From: Chlamydomonas reinhardtii | Lineage: Eukaryota > Chlorophyta > Chlorophyceae > Chlamydomonadales > Chlamydomonadaceae | Length of the DNA stretch: 64,000 nt | Reading direction: 5' to 3' | Assembly: GCF_000002595.2 (NCBI RefSeq) | Contig: NC_057015.1 | Span: forward strand, 208,211-272,210 | Shown: piece after piece, positions 25,347 to 37,700 of the stretch | How the letters are laid out: every line of letters starts with the position of its first letter | Numbering within the stretch: position 1 is the stretch's first letter | Made by a program: the position numbers and the translations under genes | The notes under the pieces: generated by a model | Databases searched by the model: none | Seen by the model: the letters and a program-made list of their open reading frames with translations, nothing else | What the model was told of the DNA's origin: nothing

Positions 25347-27304
25347 CCTTGATTTCGTTAGTATGGCGCGCCCACACACGGTACGCCTTGGGCGGGTTGG
25401 GCCGGGTAGGTGACGACAGGTCAGCTGGATGCGTGTAGATGCGTCCTGTTGTCAGTATCAGCGTCGTCAGCCCAGTGCATCAGCGCCGCGGCCGCACCTG
25501 AAGCTACCGCCACACCCACTCAAATGAGTTCTGAGCCTGAGCCAAGGGGTGCCTGCAGGCGCAGTACGGTATAGCAGGGTGCCCTGCAGTGTAGGGAAGG
25601 CTGGTGGGGTCAATGCAGAGGCTAGCGGTGAGTCGGCGACAGCACTTGATGAATCCGAGTTCCCGGGTTCCGACTCCAGAGCGCCGCTCCCGGGCACCCG
25701 GGCAGCACAAGGCTTACAGCCAGGGGAGCTCACGATTCATTCACGGCAGAATGACTCCGGCGCTAGGCTCGCAGTACCTGCGGGTGCAGAACATTGCAGC
25801 CGGGGAGGTGGCTGAGCACAGTTCCTGCCGGGAAACTCAGCAGAAGCGCAATGAACAAAGGCCTGGCGGCAGCTGCATTTGATGCGGGCCCCGTCAGTCC
25901 CGTATTTCGTCATGGAGTAAAGCACTTCGGGGACATGCAGGTGTAGGCACCGCGGCCCGTGCGCCCCGGCAGAGCCTCACCATGGAGCATACCAGAACAT
26001 GCGGCCGCTGGCCCCCACAACCCCAGGGTTGCACAGGTCCCACCGTATGCATGCAGGGGAGGCCTCCGTACACCGGCGGACATGGTTGGAGCAAAGGTGC
26101 AATGCCGTATCCAAGCATAGGATTAAGCAAATGGAAGGAAAGTGTGGAGTAAATGGGCCCTGCGCAGGGAGGCCTCCCCTGCCCTGGACTGAGCCTGACA
26201 GTCGTCAGTCGAAGGAAAGTGTGGAGAGGCAGGGGAGGGGGGAGGCGGACCAGCCACTGGCAGTAGAACGCTTTTCACATTCGGCTTGCAAACAAAGGGA
26301 AGTGTGGAGAGCCTGGCACGAGAGCCTGGGGAGGGGCTGGGGGGCGGTCCAGGGGAGTCGTAACCCGTTACGTTACGTCACCTGTGACCGTGTGCATGCC
26401 GTGGCAAAATTCACTACTGTTAGCTCTATCACTCTGCATGTTTCTCCTGGACCGGCCTGGACCCAAGGGCGCCTAGCCGTTCTTTGCGTTGGCAAGCCGC
26501 AATGCGTGCGGCTGCCGCAGGGGCGCCTGGCCCAAGGCCTGGCCGCGTCGATACGGGCGTACCACCGCATAACGGTTTTGGTTTGGTGTTCCCGCCAGCA
26601 ACGTCTCCGCTAGTGCCCTCGATGTGACACAGACTAAACATCAACATGTGTTGCCCAGATACATCGGGTTTACCAGGGTTGCATGCGTTATCTTGCATTC
26701 AAAGGCACTGATGCATCTTTGGATCGCAATATCAAACACAGGCGCCGACAGCATCCGCAGCCCCCGTTTCCCCCCAGTTAAATGTGCCGACAGCAGCCTC
26801 GTCTCAGCCGAGCGACTTGAGCTAGAAAACGCTTCATAGATGATGCTCCGATCACAAATTGTATTCTCAGGGCTTCGCCGGCTGACACCGATGATGGGGG
26901 CGAAACCGCCGTGGACGACCGCCAAGATCGTCCATCCTGGCAGCTTTGCCGAGGACGGGTCTGTACACAACTGTATAATATCGTGGCACTTTTATTCAAA
27001 CAACAAACGGTAGCCCGGCACATAAACAGTTATAAGTCGCGATTTCAGGCGAGGTAGAGCAAGGCCGCCGCGCTTACCTCCTATTACGTCGGCTTGTTGG
27101 GCCGGCCGTGCGATAAACTGACCTTGACGCCTCGGTGTACGCCGTTGCGAGCGACCAGTCGTGAGCCACCGGTTGAGAACTACCTGAGTTTGCCGTCGCC
27201 ACGTGCACACACAGTCCCAGCACTCATCTATAGCTCTATTGGATGGATATTGCGGCTGCGTATTGAAGCTGGTTTGCAGCGTGCGGTGCGGTGCTCAAAA
27301 CATC
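25347..27304. other. Intergenic, no gene seen
   Basis: No supported coding region. Three copies of the word GGAARGTGTGGAG (R = A or absent) occur at about 26135, 26213 and 26297 in a roughly 80-bp spacing, with no evident function. The right part must contain the promoter of the 27305 gene. Confidence 0.35.
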
Positions 27305-30123
27305 ATGAGCTGCGCCCGCTGGCCTGTCTTCAATGCCTGCATGGCCATTCTAGTGCTAGCTACCTGCTTGCAGCTTGGTTATGGTCGGCACTTGGCGGGT
27401 GAGTGCCTGCGTTTTTGTGAAGACTTAAGGATCGCGAGCCTTTCGCTTGCCTTTGTGCTTCTGTGCAAGTTTGTTGGTGCTCAAAAACAGTCGTTACAAC
27501 CTTCTTTGACGGTGCTTTATTCATAACGCATTGGTACCGCAGGCGTACCCCGGCGGTCCGCTGTTGAAGCGCTTCCTTACGTCTGGGACACTTCTCTATG
27601 TGTCTCCTTCAACGCGGACGACTTCGCGCCTCTGATGTCCCGGCAGGGCGCGGGTAGGTGTTGCTGACAACCCGTCCTCAAAGACGTCTGACCTTTCATT
27701 CTTTCCGTCGTCGACGCACCCTGCTGCACCCCTCTGCCCCGCCCCGCTGTGCGCTTCCCGTCCCCCCTGCCAGTGCTGGGCTATGTCACGGTGCGCTCGG
27801 GCGCTCCCCGCAGTGCGCCGCGCCAGCCCGACGGCACCACCATGCTGCGGCTCGACGTGACGCTGGACGGCGAGGCCGACGCGCAGTACGTGCTGGCGGC
27901 GCCGCGGCTGACGCGGGGCCAGGACGCCAACGCCACAGCCATGCCGGTGAGTGAGTGTGCCTGGCTGCGAGGGAGCTCGGGCTGGGACCATGGGAGGGCA
28001 CACACTCTACGCGTCAGGCCACCGTGGATTCCGAATGGCTGTTCAGCCCGCTTCCTTCTCAGCGCGCTGTATGCCGTCTCCCCATGGCTTCTCACCTCCG
28101 GCCAACCTGTCCCTGTCCTGGACAGGCCAACGTGTACGCCTCCCTGTCGCGCCGGGAGCCAGACGCCTGCCCCTCCACCGTGCCCGCACACCGCGCCGCC
28201 GCCGCCGCGGACTGCGGCTCCCGCCGCGCCAGCCTGGTGGTGGACGTGCCCACCAGCCTGTTCCGCTGCGCCGCCGAGGAGGAGTTCCGCTCTTTCTTCG
28301 TGCAGGTCGGAGTGGACCTGGCGCCCGCCAGTGCCGGTGCCGGTGCCGGTGTGGCCAATGGATCCGCCACCTGCGCCAACGCAACGCACACCGCCTTCGC
28401 GGGCGCGCCGCAGAACTCGCTGACCACTGGCTGCTCCTACATCCTGGTCACAGCCGCCTGCAGACCAGCCACGTGTGCGGGCGCGGTGGCTGGCGGCGCC
28501 AATGGCAGCGGCAGCTCGGAGACGGACGGCAGCGCCATCGCCGGCCTGACCGCCACAGCCCTGGTGGGCCACGGCCCCGCGCTGGATGCGGCGGCCGACG
28601 GCGGTGCGGGCGGCGCCAAGCACGTGACTGCGGCCATTGCGGGCGGCCTGGCGGGCGGCCTGGCGCTGGCGGCTGCGGTGGTGGGCGTGTACGTGCTGGC
28701 CCTGCGCTGGCGGCTGCGGCGGGCGGTACAGCAGTACGGTGAGGACCAGGCGTTCGACGTGCTGTACGGCAAGAGCCGCCACTGGTCGGGCACTGGCAGC
28801 GGCGGCCGCAGCGCGGGCATCAGCCGCAGCAATAGCGGCGTTAGCAACAGCAGTGACGGCGGGGCAGCGGACTACGCCGTCGCGACCTCAACGCCAGGCG
28901 GCAAGCGCGCCCGCGCCCGCACGCCGCGAGGCTTCACGTCGCAGGCCGGCCGCACCCCGCGCGGCGGCCTGGGCGCAGTTCGTGCCGACGACGCCACCAG
29001 CCTGCTGGACGGCGGTAGCTTCGTGGCCGCACGCAGCGGCGCCGCGTACGGCGCCGCACCCCAGCACGCGCCCAAGCGCCGGGGCCACCCAGCAACCGCC
29101 TCAGCCGCCGCCGCCGCCGCCGCCCCCTATGGCGGCGCGCAGTACTACGAGGGTGGCAGCGGCTGCAGCACACCCCGTGGCGTGGACCCTGCTGCTGCTG
29201 CGGCGGCGGCGCTGCCGCCCACGCTGCCCAGCCTGTTCAGCCGCATGCCGCTGGGCGCCGCCTCCGACTTCGCCGCGCTGACCCGGGGGCCGGCCGCGTC
29301 GCCATTCGTGGGGCTGCAGCTGGACCCCACACCCGAGGGCGAGGCGGGCGAGGCGCCGTGCATCGGCATGGAGCTGTACGGCTCCGTGCACGGCGGCACT
29401 GCTGCTGCTACAGCCTCGCCGCACTTGGACTATGAGTACGAGGTCAAGACGCCGCGCGCCATGCAGCCGCTGGCGCCGCCGCCGGCGCATCCGCGCCTGC
29501 AGCAGCTGCAGCTGCTGGTGCCGCCCGGCTCTCCCGCGCTCTCGGCGGCGGGCAGCGTGGCGGACGCACCCGGCAGCGCCAGCCACAGCCGCTTCGTGCC
29601 GCGGGGCTCGTGGAACGGCGCAGGTGCCAGTGCCGCGCCGCAACCGCAGCTCTGCCTGCAGCAGCACTGCCTGCAGGCGGGCACTCCCCGCAGCCGCTCG
29701 CTGGCGCCCCAGCACCTAAGAGGTGTGCACTTCGTGCCGGCGGCCTCGCCCTCGGCGGCTGCGTCGCCCTGCCCCGGCTCTCCGGCCCTGCCGCCAGCAG
29801 GCGGGTCGCCCACCACTGGCGGCAGCGGCGGCCGCTCGCCCGCGAGCGGCGGTATGGTGGCTCTGGCGCTGCTGCGAGGCGCCGGCTCGTGTGCGGCTGT
29901 GCAACGCACAGGGAGCGGCCACTCTCAGGCCGCCACTGCAGGCGGTGTGGTGGAGGCGGCAAGGGAGGCGGTGACTGCTGACGCCACCTCGTTGCCGGCA
30001 GGCGCACGGACCGCCGCGCTGCGAGCGCCGGCGGACTGGGAGTCGCTACGGAATGGGGCCGGCCCTGCCGCAGTGTCGGTGGTGCGGCCCGGCAGCAGCC
30101 TGGATGGCCGCAAGCAGTGGTAG
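27305..30123 (+). CDS. Type I membrane protein, paralog 1 of local family
   Basis: Four exons: 27305-27398, 27543-27653, 27774-27946, 28126-30123, giving 791 aa. Exon 1 encodes a signal peptide (hydrophobic ACMAILVLATCLQL). The lumenal or extracellular part (to ~295) has DTSLCVSFNADDFAP, VLGYVTVRSG, ANVYASLSRREPDACPSTVP and TAFAGAPQNSLTTGCSYILV with spaced Cys residues. One transmembrane helix (about 298-320, VTAAIAGGLAGGLALAAAVVG) is followed by basic residues and a long low-complexity cytosolic tail. The same exon plan and motifs occur in the genes at 34764-39706 and 32725-33476. I do not recognise the ectodomain; it could be a cell-wall or adhesion-type surface protein. Confidence 0.75.
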
Positions 30124-30201
30124 CGTGCCAGTCGCACATCTTGGTCCGGCACCAGCCTTGCACGGAGTCTTGCATGATTGAGTCAGTGCGGGGTTTGATT
30201 T

Positions 30202-30206
30202 TGTAA
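30202..30206 (+). terminator. Poly(A) signal TGTAA
   Basis: TGTAA only about 80 bp beyond the stop at 30123; it would give a very short 3' UTR. Confidence 0.4.
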
Positions 30207-32724
30207 GACTGTATGACACTGGACAAGTGTTCCCCGGTCACGGGAAAAGGGGCTGAGCCCCTCCACAGTCTGAGGTCGAACAACCTCATCGCCCGGACAT
30301 AGCCGGGGTCGGTTTCCACAGGCACATAGCCAAATGGTTTTGCATGACACTGGAAAATATTTTATGTTGCTAAAGCGCTGAAACGCACTGCTTTGCTGCG
30401 GTTGCAACCCATTGTGTTGGCCGCAATTTGGGGGCTGTTGAAACGATTAATCATGTAGGCGTCCCTTTGACGCAACATTCCATACAGCATATCTTCCAAT
30501 CATGTCGTGTCCACTCTTGGGCACAGCTTGGGGCAAACCCAGTATGAGTTGCACACGGCGCACAAGACATGGCCATCACACGAGCACAGTCATGCATACA
30601 AGCACAGTCATGCACACACGCGCACGGCGGCACGCTCCGTCAACAAGAACAACAAGCGACACGCAGCTGCGGACTGAGGCCATAACCGGTCCGCGCCATC
30701 AAGCATTCCTATCATCTATAGACTGCACGCACTGGGGCCGCGGAGTCATTATTGCATGCGTGTGTGATTGTGGAGAGCCGCAGCGTGGGTGGCGTGTGAC
30801 TCCATCCATTGTCACCCGTTGCACACCGCAGCCTGCGCGGTGCGGCTAAGGCCAGCTGGGCTCAAACTAGCTGGTCAAGGCTTGCACTTCTCCCTTTTGT
30901 GTTAATGGGAGATGTGGTTGTGCCGCCCGAGTGTTGCATACATGCAGTATGGTTGCTTGGGTAATTCAGTATAATATGTCACGGTTACATCAATAGTCGT
31001 GGAATGCGCAGGGTGCTTGTGAGCCAGAGTGCTGTCGGAGTGTGTGAGGGCCGCTCGACTCTGCAACATATCAGAGCAATGCGAGTGTTAGTGGTCACCG
31101 GGCACGCAGTTATGTTGCAGACCGAAACCACAGCGCGCTGCGCCTGCGGCTGGAGCTCACGCCCCCGGCATTCCGCGGTTGAGAGACCAGGCAGGGAATG
31201 GATGCAAGGCCAGGACCCCAGGGCCCTGCATGCGGTACTGCGGCAGGTGTTTGGCAGGCAATCATTGGGCAAAACCCCTTTCGTGGCTGATGTTATGACG
31301 CTGAGATTGTTGAATGTTTTACAATGCATGTTGGCATGCATGGAATGCGGAGTGGCGCATGCAGGCATACGGGTAGCCGTGCTTCGGGTCGATTGTGTTG
31401 GATGATGTAGTTGTCCGAACTTAGTGGCCTTAGCTTTCCTGGCAAATCACATAGATGCAGGAAGGATGCGGCGTGTGGCGGTAGTGAGGCTGGGAGATGG
31501 GGGCCCATGATCGACCCGTCGTGCAGTGGACCCCTTCTTTCCTACCGGCCAGCCTGCTCCTTACTGCAGCACGGCGCAACGGCGGCGCATATCACCTTGC
31601 GCCTCGCAACGGCCCTGCGCCATCTGCGTGTCTCCCCTAGTCGCATTTTGCCTATCTGTACACTCGCCCGCCCGTGTTACCTAATTAGCATGCTCCTGCC
31701 ACGCGGCACGCGGTGATGGCGAGCATTGTGTTGGAGCTGGTGGGTAGACACGCTTACGTTTTATGTGCGTTGTGCTGGTGTTGGTGTAAAGAGGATGGTC
31801 TTAGGGTGGTAGGTATAGGTAGAAGCGCGGTTCAGAGCGCAAGGTAACGGGCTAATTGTGATGTGAACTTGGCAACAGCGAATGACCTGCACAGCCGTGT
31901 ACCTGGGCTTGGCTTGAGCACAAGCAGTGGAGCCTATGCGCTGAAATGTGCGCGCAGTTTGTAAGTTGGGAGTGTGTGTGCTGCAGCGTGTGTGTGCAGA
32001 GTTTGGAGGACAGGGCACTTATCCTGTCCTCCTGCCGTCCGGCCGAGGTCTTTGATGTGGTCGGTTGATCCTGTCTTAGCGCTAGCCCTCTTACACCGTC
32101 CTGAGTGGTCGTCTGTCCTAGGCGCAAGCTCAACAAATGGCTTCGGCGTGTGTGGACGCCGCGTTGTCGAGAGCCACGGATGGCCCTAGTACACCATGGG
32201 GGCAAGTCGCACCCGTGGAGCCGTGGAGGGCACTGTAGGTTACCGTGCTCGCGATGCTTTGCGGAACTTCTGGGCAGCAGCAAAGCCGCACCAATTCATG
32301 CCACACGGGGCAGCGCGCTTGCCGTCGTGCTTCTACAGGCTGGACAGAGCATACACACGTGAGCGCTGCAGACACAATGCCACCGTAACTGTTTAACGTA
32401 TGATGATGATGATGATGATGTGTTACAGGGTTGGGAGTGTCCGTTCCTGAACCTGTAACGAGGCTAACCGAGCTGCAAGGGCTCTTCGTCTCTCCTGTTT
32501 GCGTCATTGTGAGCTTCGTACACACGCAAGGCAGATCATCGTAACCTCAGGAGCTTGTTACGTCTAGCCCAGATATCACGAAGACACCATGCCAGCTGCA
32601 GTTTTGATCCGCACCATTCATGGTCTGTTGCATGTTGCATTGTTGCCACAAGGGAGAGCGCATCAGGGCAGAGGTCACGGCTGGCACCGGCTGGGACGCA
32701 AGAGCCTCAGTGGCTCTCCGTGTG
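30207..32724. other. Intergenic, no gene seen
   Basis: No coding region supported. It contains one copy of a dispersed hairpin-bearing repeat (30226-30330) and a short (GAT)n-like run near 32401-32420. Confidence 0.4.
30226..30330. repeat. Dispersed structured repeat, copy A
   Basis: Shares three hairpin elements in the same order with 40985-41140: GGGGCTGAGCCCC, then GAGGT...ACCTC, then CCCGGACATAGCCGGGG followed by TCGGTT. Sequence outside these is only partly conserved. A structured RNA or short interspersed element is possible. Confidence 0.45.
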
Positions 32725-33476
32725 TCTCGTTCCAGGCGGACGAGTCGGCGCCGTTGGTGAGTGTTGGCGTCGTCGCTGGATGGCGCTGGTAGGCTGCGGG
32801 GTGTCCTGGTTGGGTTTGTGCCAGCAGGTGCCACGGACGACACGAACACGTCTGGATTTATAAGGCCTGGCATGTGTAGGACATTAGCTATGGCAGTGGT
32901 CTGCATGCCACGTGCCCTCCGCCTGCTTACCCCAAGCCCCGGCCCGCCTGCTGCCTGCCTCCCCCTTAGAGTGCTGGGACAGCGGAGATGTGGACCCTCC
33001 CCCTGCCTCCCTAGGCGTGCAGCAGCCCACTGGACACCGCATTCGCGGGGCCCCGCGCAAATTCACTATACCCCGGCTGCTCCTACCTGGTCATTACAAC
33101 CGGCTACCACCCCGCCGCCTGCCCCAGTGCGCCGCCATCACCACCAGCACCACCGCCCGCAGTGGCTGGTATCAGCAGCGGCAGCGGCGGCGCCTCCCCC
33201 GGCAATAAGGCGCGCGGCAGCACTCCTCCCAATGCCGGCAATGGTGTGCTCGCAGCAGCGGGTCTTGCCCCCAACGCGGCGGCGGCACCGCAAGGAGACT
33301 GTGACAGTAGCAGTAGCAGTAGCAGTAGCAGTAGCAGTAGCAGTAGCAGTAGCAGTAGCAGTAGCAGTAGCAGTACGGCCATTCTGGCGGGCGCTGTGGC
33401 TGGTGGCGCCATCTTCCTGCTGGCTGTAGCAGCTCACACTAGCAAGCATTTCTCTCTCAGCTGTTCTGTACAGTAG
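32725..33476 (+). pseudogene. Degraded paralog 3 of the type I membrane family
   Basis: The stretch SPCVSFQADESAPL matches exon 2 of the family. After an intron-like segment, an acceptor CCCTAG at 33014 begins ACSSPLDTAFAG, continuing NSLYPGCSYLVITTGY and AACP, equivalent to the TAFAG...GCSY exon of paralogs 1 and 2. It then passes through a poly-Ser run into a hydrophobic helix (AILAGAVAGGAIFLLAVAA) and stops soon after. The exons encoding VLGYVTV and the SLSRR region are missing, as is the large cytosolic tail. DNA at 32725-32970 is an inverted near-copy of 39190-39425, so this piece derives from paralog 2 or its ancestor. It could also be expressed as a truncated protein; no start exon was found. 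Confidence 0.65.
33300..33375. repeat. (AGTAGC)n repeat encoding poly-Ser
   Basis: About twelve perfect 6-bp units inside the degraded paralog 3, read as a run of Ser just before the hydrophobic segment. Confidence 0.95.
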
Positions 33477-34549
33477 GGCATGTTCGTGTACAGCAAAAGG
33501 CGGAAAGGGCAGGGCGGGTGGACAAGGACGAAGAAGCAGGGGGAGCTGCCGCCTTGGGTATGGGCAGCGGTGTTCACGGTGAGGAGCTTGCGGCGGCGGT
33601 GGCGGCGGTGGTGACGGCGGCGGCCGCCAACGGCCGCAGCAGTGGCATGAACCTCGCTTGGTAGGCATGGCGGCGGCTCTGATGGCGGTGGCGGCACTGA
33701 CAGTGGCAGCGCAAGTGGCGGCGGCGCGACCAGGGCTCCTATCTTAATGTCTCCAGGCATAAATTGGCAATTTTGGCCGTTTCCTAGACATTCCTCCCAG
33801 GGACTAATGTCTGAGGCAAGACATTGTTGGCCCGGGTTTGGGGCGGGTTTTGTTGTCCGAATTCCTATGGAGAAGCCCCCAAACCGCCATGTGCCCAAAC
33901 AAAAGACGGCGGCCACCCGGCCGTTTTTGTCTGAGCCTAGATTGCCCTGAAAACAAGATACGACCCCTGGGCGCGACTAACCCGCTGTTCAACTCGCAGC
34001 ACCGCAGCTGGTCTGCCGCCAACATGGTGGGCGTTGGTGACGAGTTTGACGGCGCCGCAGGTGCGTGTCAGGATGGCGCAAAAACGTATTCGGGTGGTGC
34101 GGGGCCTGCGTCAGGAATCGGGCCAGACCTGGCATTACCTCGAAGCAGGTTCGCCCCGATCCCACGCGCACGAAAGACCCGCAGGAGGGTCGCAGGGTAC
34201 TGCTGTGGCCAGCCAGGGCCCCTGCACCTGCAGCTGCCACAGCTGCTGCCCTTGGAGCGGCTGGGGCGGGGCCAGGGACTAGACGGCCGCCGTCTCTCCT
34301 GTCGCGAACACGGACATGCACACACACTGTGTATTGGTAGGCCCCAATACATCGGCGGGCGCGTACACCTTTTGGTACCCTCAGCACACACCTTGCATGT
34401 TTCCTTCCCTTGTGCTCTCTAGCACATCTTGTCTATGGTGCAGTCTTCTGGTACTGGCGCTTTCCAGCAATTAACCCCACCCAATGCAGCCGTGCGCCCA
34501 TCCATGTATGCCACATCACCGCTGCTAGACGCTGCCATAACAGCCCCAC
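33477..34549. other. Intergenic / paralog 3 remnant, no clear gene
   Basis: A short frame directly after 33476 (FVYSKRRKGQGG) resembles the juxtamembrane segment of paralog 2 and is probably more remnant. The rest has no supported gene. Confidence 0.35.
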
Positions 34550-34554
34550 TTACA
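34550..34554 (-). terminator. Poly(A) signal TGTAA for paralog 2
   Basis: TGTAA on the minus strand about 210 bp past the stop codon at 34764. Confidence 0.5.
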
Positions 34555-34763
34555 GCTGCCGCGTTGTCCCAAGTTATATACACATCCTTGACATCCGGCG
34601 CATGCTGCAAAACTTGCACCTGCACCTTGGCCACACAGCGCGCATACTTGCGAGACTGTTTATTGTTCATTAACTGACACCATTGTCCCGTGCCATTGTC
34701 CCAAACGCAAATTAAACGGCCGCACACACCGCACCACGCCACGCCAGCAAGCGCGCGTCGGCC

Positions 34764-37700
34764 CTACCGGCGCAGCGGCCCCTCGCTCGCACCCACCGCG
34801 CCTGCGGCCGCGCGCGCCACGTCCCGGTGCAGCAGCATACGGCTGAGTCGGGTGGGCTGCGCTGGCGGCCGCGCCACCGGCATCTCGCAGCTGCCCCCGC
34901 CGTACCGCCCGCCACCGCCACCACCGATACTGCCCACGCTACGCGTGCTGCCTGCACTGCTGAGCGCTCGCGGCCCAGTCGCTCCGGCCTGCGGCGAGGG
35001 GTGGCCGCTGCCTCCTCCGCCTCTGCCTTCACCCACGCTGCCGGCTGAAGCGAAGGAGGCAGCGCTGCCATGCCCCTGGGGTGAGCCCAGGTGCATGGGC
35101 CCCAGGGGCGGCGGCGGAATGAGCGGGTGCGGGTGCAGGTACCTTGTCGGTGTGGAGGCGCCGCTGCTGCCGCAGCTGCTGGCGGCGCTGCCATAGCCGC
35201 TGCCACCACCACCACCACCACCACCACCACCGCCATTACTGCCGCCGCCGCTGAGCCGCCACGCGGCCTTGTCCCGGTGCCAGCCAGCGGGGCCGGCACT
35301 GGCGGGACCGGCGCCCGCACCGCCTCCGCCACCACCACCACCACCACCACCACCACCACCACCACCACCACCACCGGATCGGCTTTGGCCCCATGAGCAG
35401 TGGTCGTGGGGGCACAGGCCGTCGTCGGCATGCCCCCGGAGGTCCGTGTCGTCCCCCACGGCGGCGGCGCCGCACACCACCACCAGGTCACCGCCGACTC
35501 CCGCCACCCCAGCAAATGAGCTCCGCGCGCGCCGCCGCGCCGCCACATCATCATGGGCACCCGCAGCGCCGCCACTGTCCGTGTCTTGCCCCTCCAGCGT
35601 GCAAACCTCGGGCAAGGTTGTGAGCGGCAGGGAGCCATAGCTCATCAGGCTTGGGCGGCGACTCGCCTGTGGAACGCCGCCCGCGCCGGTACTTGCCCAG
35701 TCCGCGGCGGCGACGCCACCGCCGCTGTTGCCGTTTGCTCCAGTCCCGCCGCCACCGCTGTGCCGGCTCTGCAGCCGGAACAGCGGCTCTGAGGCCGTCT
35801 GACCCTCGCCCCGCACGTTGGGAGGCGAGGAGTGCAGCTGCTGCAGGAGGAGCGGTGGGGGCGGCAGCTGCAGTCCCACGCGCGGGCCTTTGCAACCACT
35901 GCCACCACCTGTAATAGTGGCCCCGGGCCTGCCGCCGCCAGCGGCGGTGGCCTTGCCACTCCCGGGCTGTGTGCCATCCACGGACCGAAACACGGACATG
36001 CGGGCAGGCGCAGACCCCAGAACCGCCGCCGCCGCCGCCGCGAATGGTGCCTTGCCTGGAACTGCGACCTGTGCCACCCCGCCAGATGACGAACGAAGCT
36101 GGCGCGGCCGCTGCTGCTCGACGCCGCTATCACCGCCGCCGCCGCCGCCGCACCTGTCGCCGCCCTCCACCTCGGGCGGCAGCACTGGCGGCGCCGCCAC
36201 TGGGAGCTCGTAGTCGTCATCGGGGCGCGGCAGCGGCGCCCGCAGCCGCCCGCTGACCCGGCCGCCGCCGCTGCTACCGCCACCGCTGCCAGGAAGGGCG
36301 AATGGGGACGCCGCCTCCGCCGCGCCTGCTGCAGCGGCCGCTGCCGCGCCGGCTGCCATGCAATCGCGGCAGGTGCTCCAGGAGCGGCGGTGCAGCGGGC
36401 TGCCTGCACCCTGCTGCTGGGCTCGGCTGTGGCTGTGACTGTGCGGCAGAGGGCCATGGGAGGCCGCAGCGGCAGCAAGTGAGCTGTTGAGGTGCGGCGG
36501 CAGCGGCGGAAAGCAGGCTGGCCCCCCCCGAGCCTGCACGTGTCCTCCATTCCATCCAGGCGACGAGGCTGCCGATGAGGGCGGCGGGTCGCCTGCAGCC
36601 TGTGGCCACACATCTGTCCCGTTGGGAGCCCCACTGCCGCCGTAGTGGGAGGCCCTGCGGCGGCTGGCGGCCGGAGGCGGGAGCGGCACCAGCGCATGGG
36701 CCAACACGCCAGCAGTGGAGGTGCGGGTGCTGACGGCGGCGGCGGCGGCGGCGTGACTGTTGCGAATCACTGGCGCGCGCCCGGGGCCGCCGCCCACGCT
36801 GAGGAATGCACCGGTACTGCCGCCGCATGCGGCCGCACTGGGGCCTTCACAGTCGCTGTCGCTGTCAAGCACAAGGGCAGGGCTGCCACCGCCAACGCTG
36901 CCGCCGCCTTCGCTCCCCGCCCCGGTAGCCCCGGTGAGCCGCTGCTGCTGCTGCTGCTGCCGCTGCTGCTGCCAGCCAGCCATGTCGTCACTGCCACGCG
37001 CCTGCGCCAGCGCCATGGCTGCAGCGCCGCCCTGTCCAGCAGCCGGCGGCACCAGGCTGCCCACCACAGCCGCCGACATGGCCGGGCTGCCCACAGAGAC
37101 GAAACGGTGCAGCGGCGGCCGCGGCGGCGGCGGAACCAGCGGCTGTGCCGTGGAGGGCTGCAGGCCGCCGCCTGCGGGGCTGCTTATGCCTCCGCAACCA
37201 CCATAGGCAGCACTGCTGAACGGTGACGGTGGGGTTCCGGCCGCGGGGTCAAAGGAGCTGCGCGCCGCGTACAGTGCTCCCGCCACGTCCCGCCAGCAGC
37301 TGACGGCTCCGTCATGCGTCAGGCGCCGCCGCGCACTGGCGCTCATGCCGTGGATGCCGCCGCTGACACGGACGCCGCCCACAAGGGCCGGGCTGCCTGT
37401 GCCGCTCTGACTGGCTCGGCGGGAGGGCGGCAGCGGTGGACCGCCGCCGCCGCCGCCGCCACCACCCCAGGCCGCCGCCGGTGAGTCGCCGCCGCCCCCT
37501 CCGCTCGCGACCGAGGCCTGGTCCGAGTCGATTCCATTCAGGTGTGGGCTGTGGAGGTGGTGGTTGTGTGCCGGGCTGCCCGCGCCACTGCCAGGCGCGC
37601 TCCCGCACACGCTGATGCGCCGCCTGGACGACAGCGCCCGCTGCAGCAGCAGCTGCGCCTGGGCAGTGGACACCGCCGCCGCTGCGGTGGCTGCAGCCGC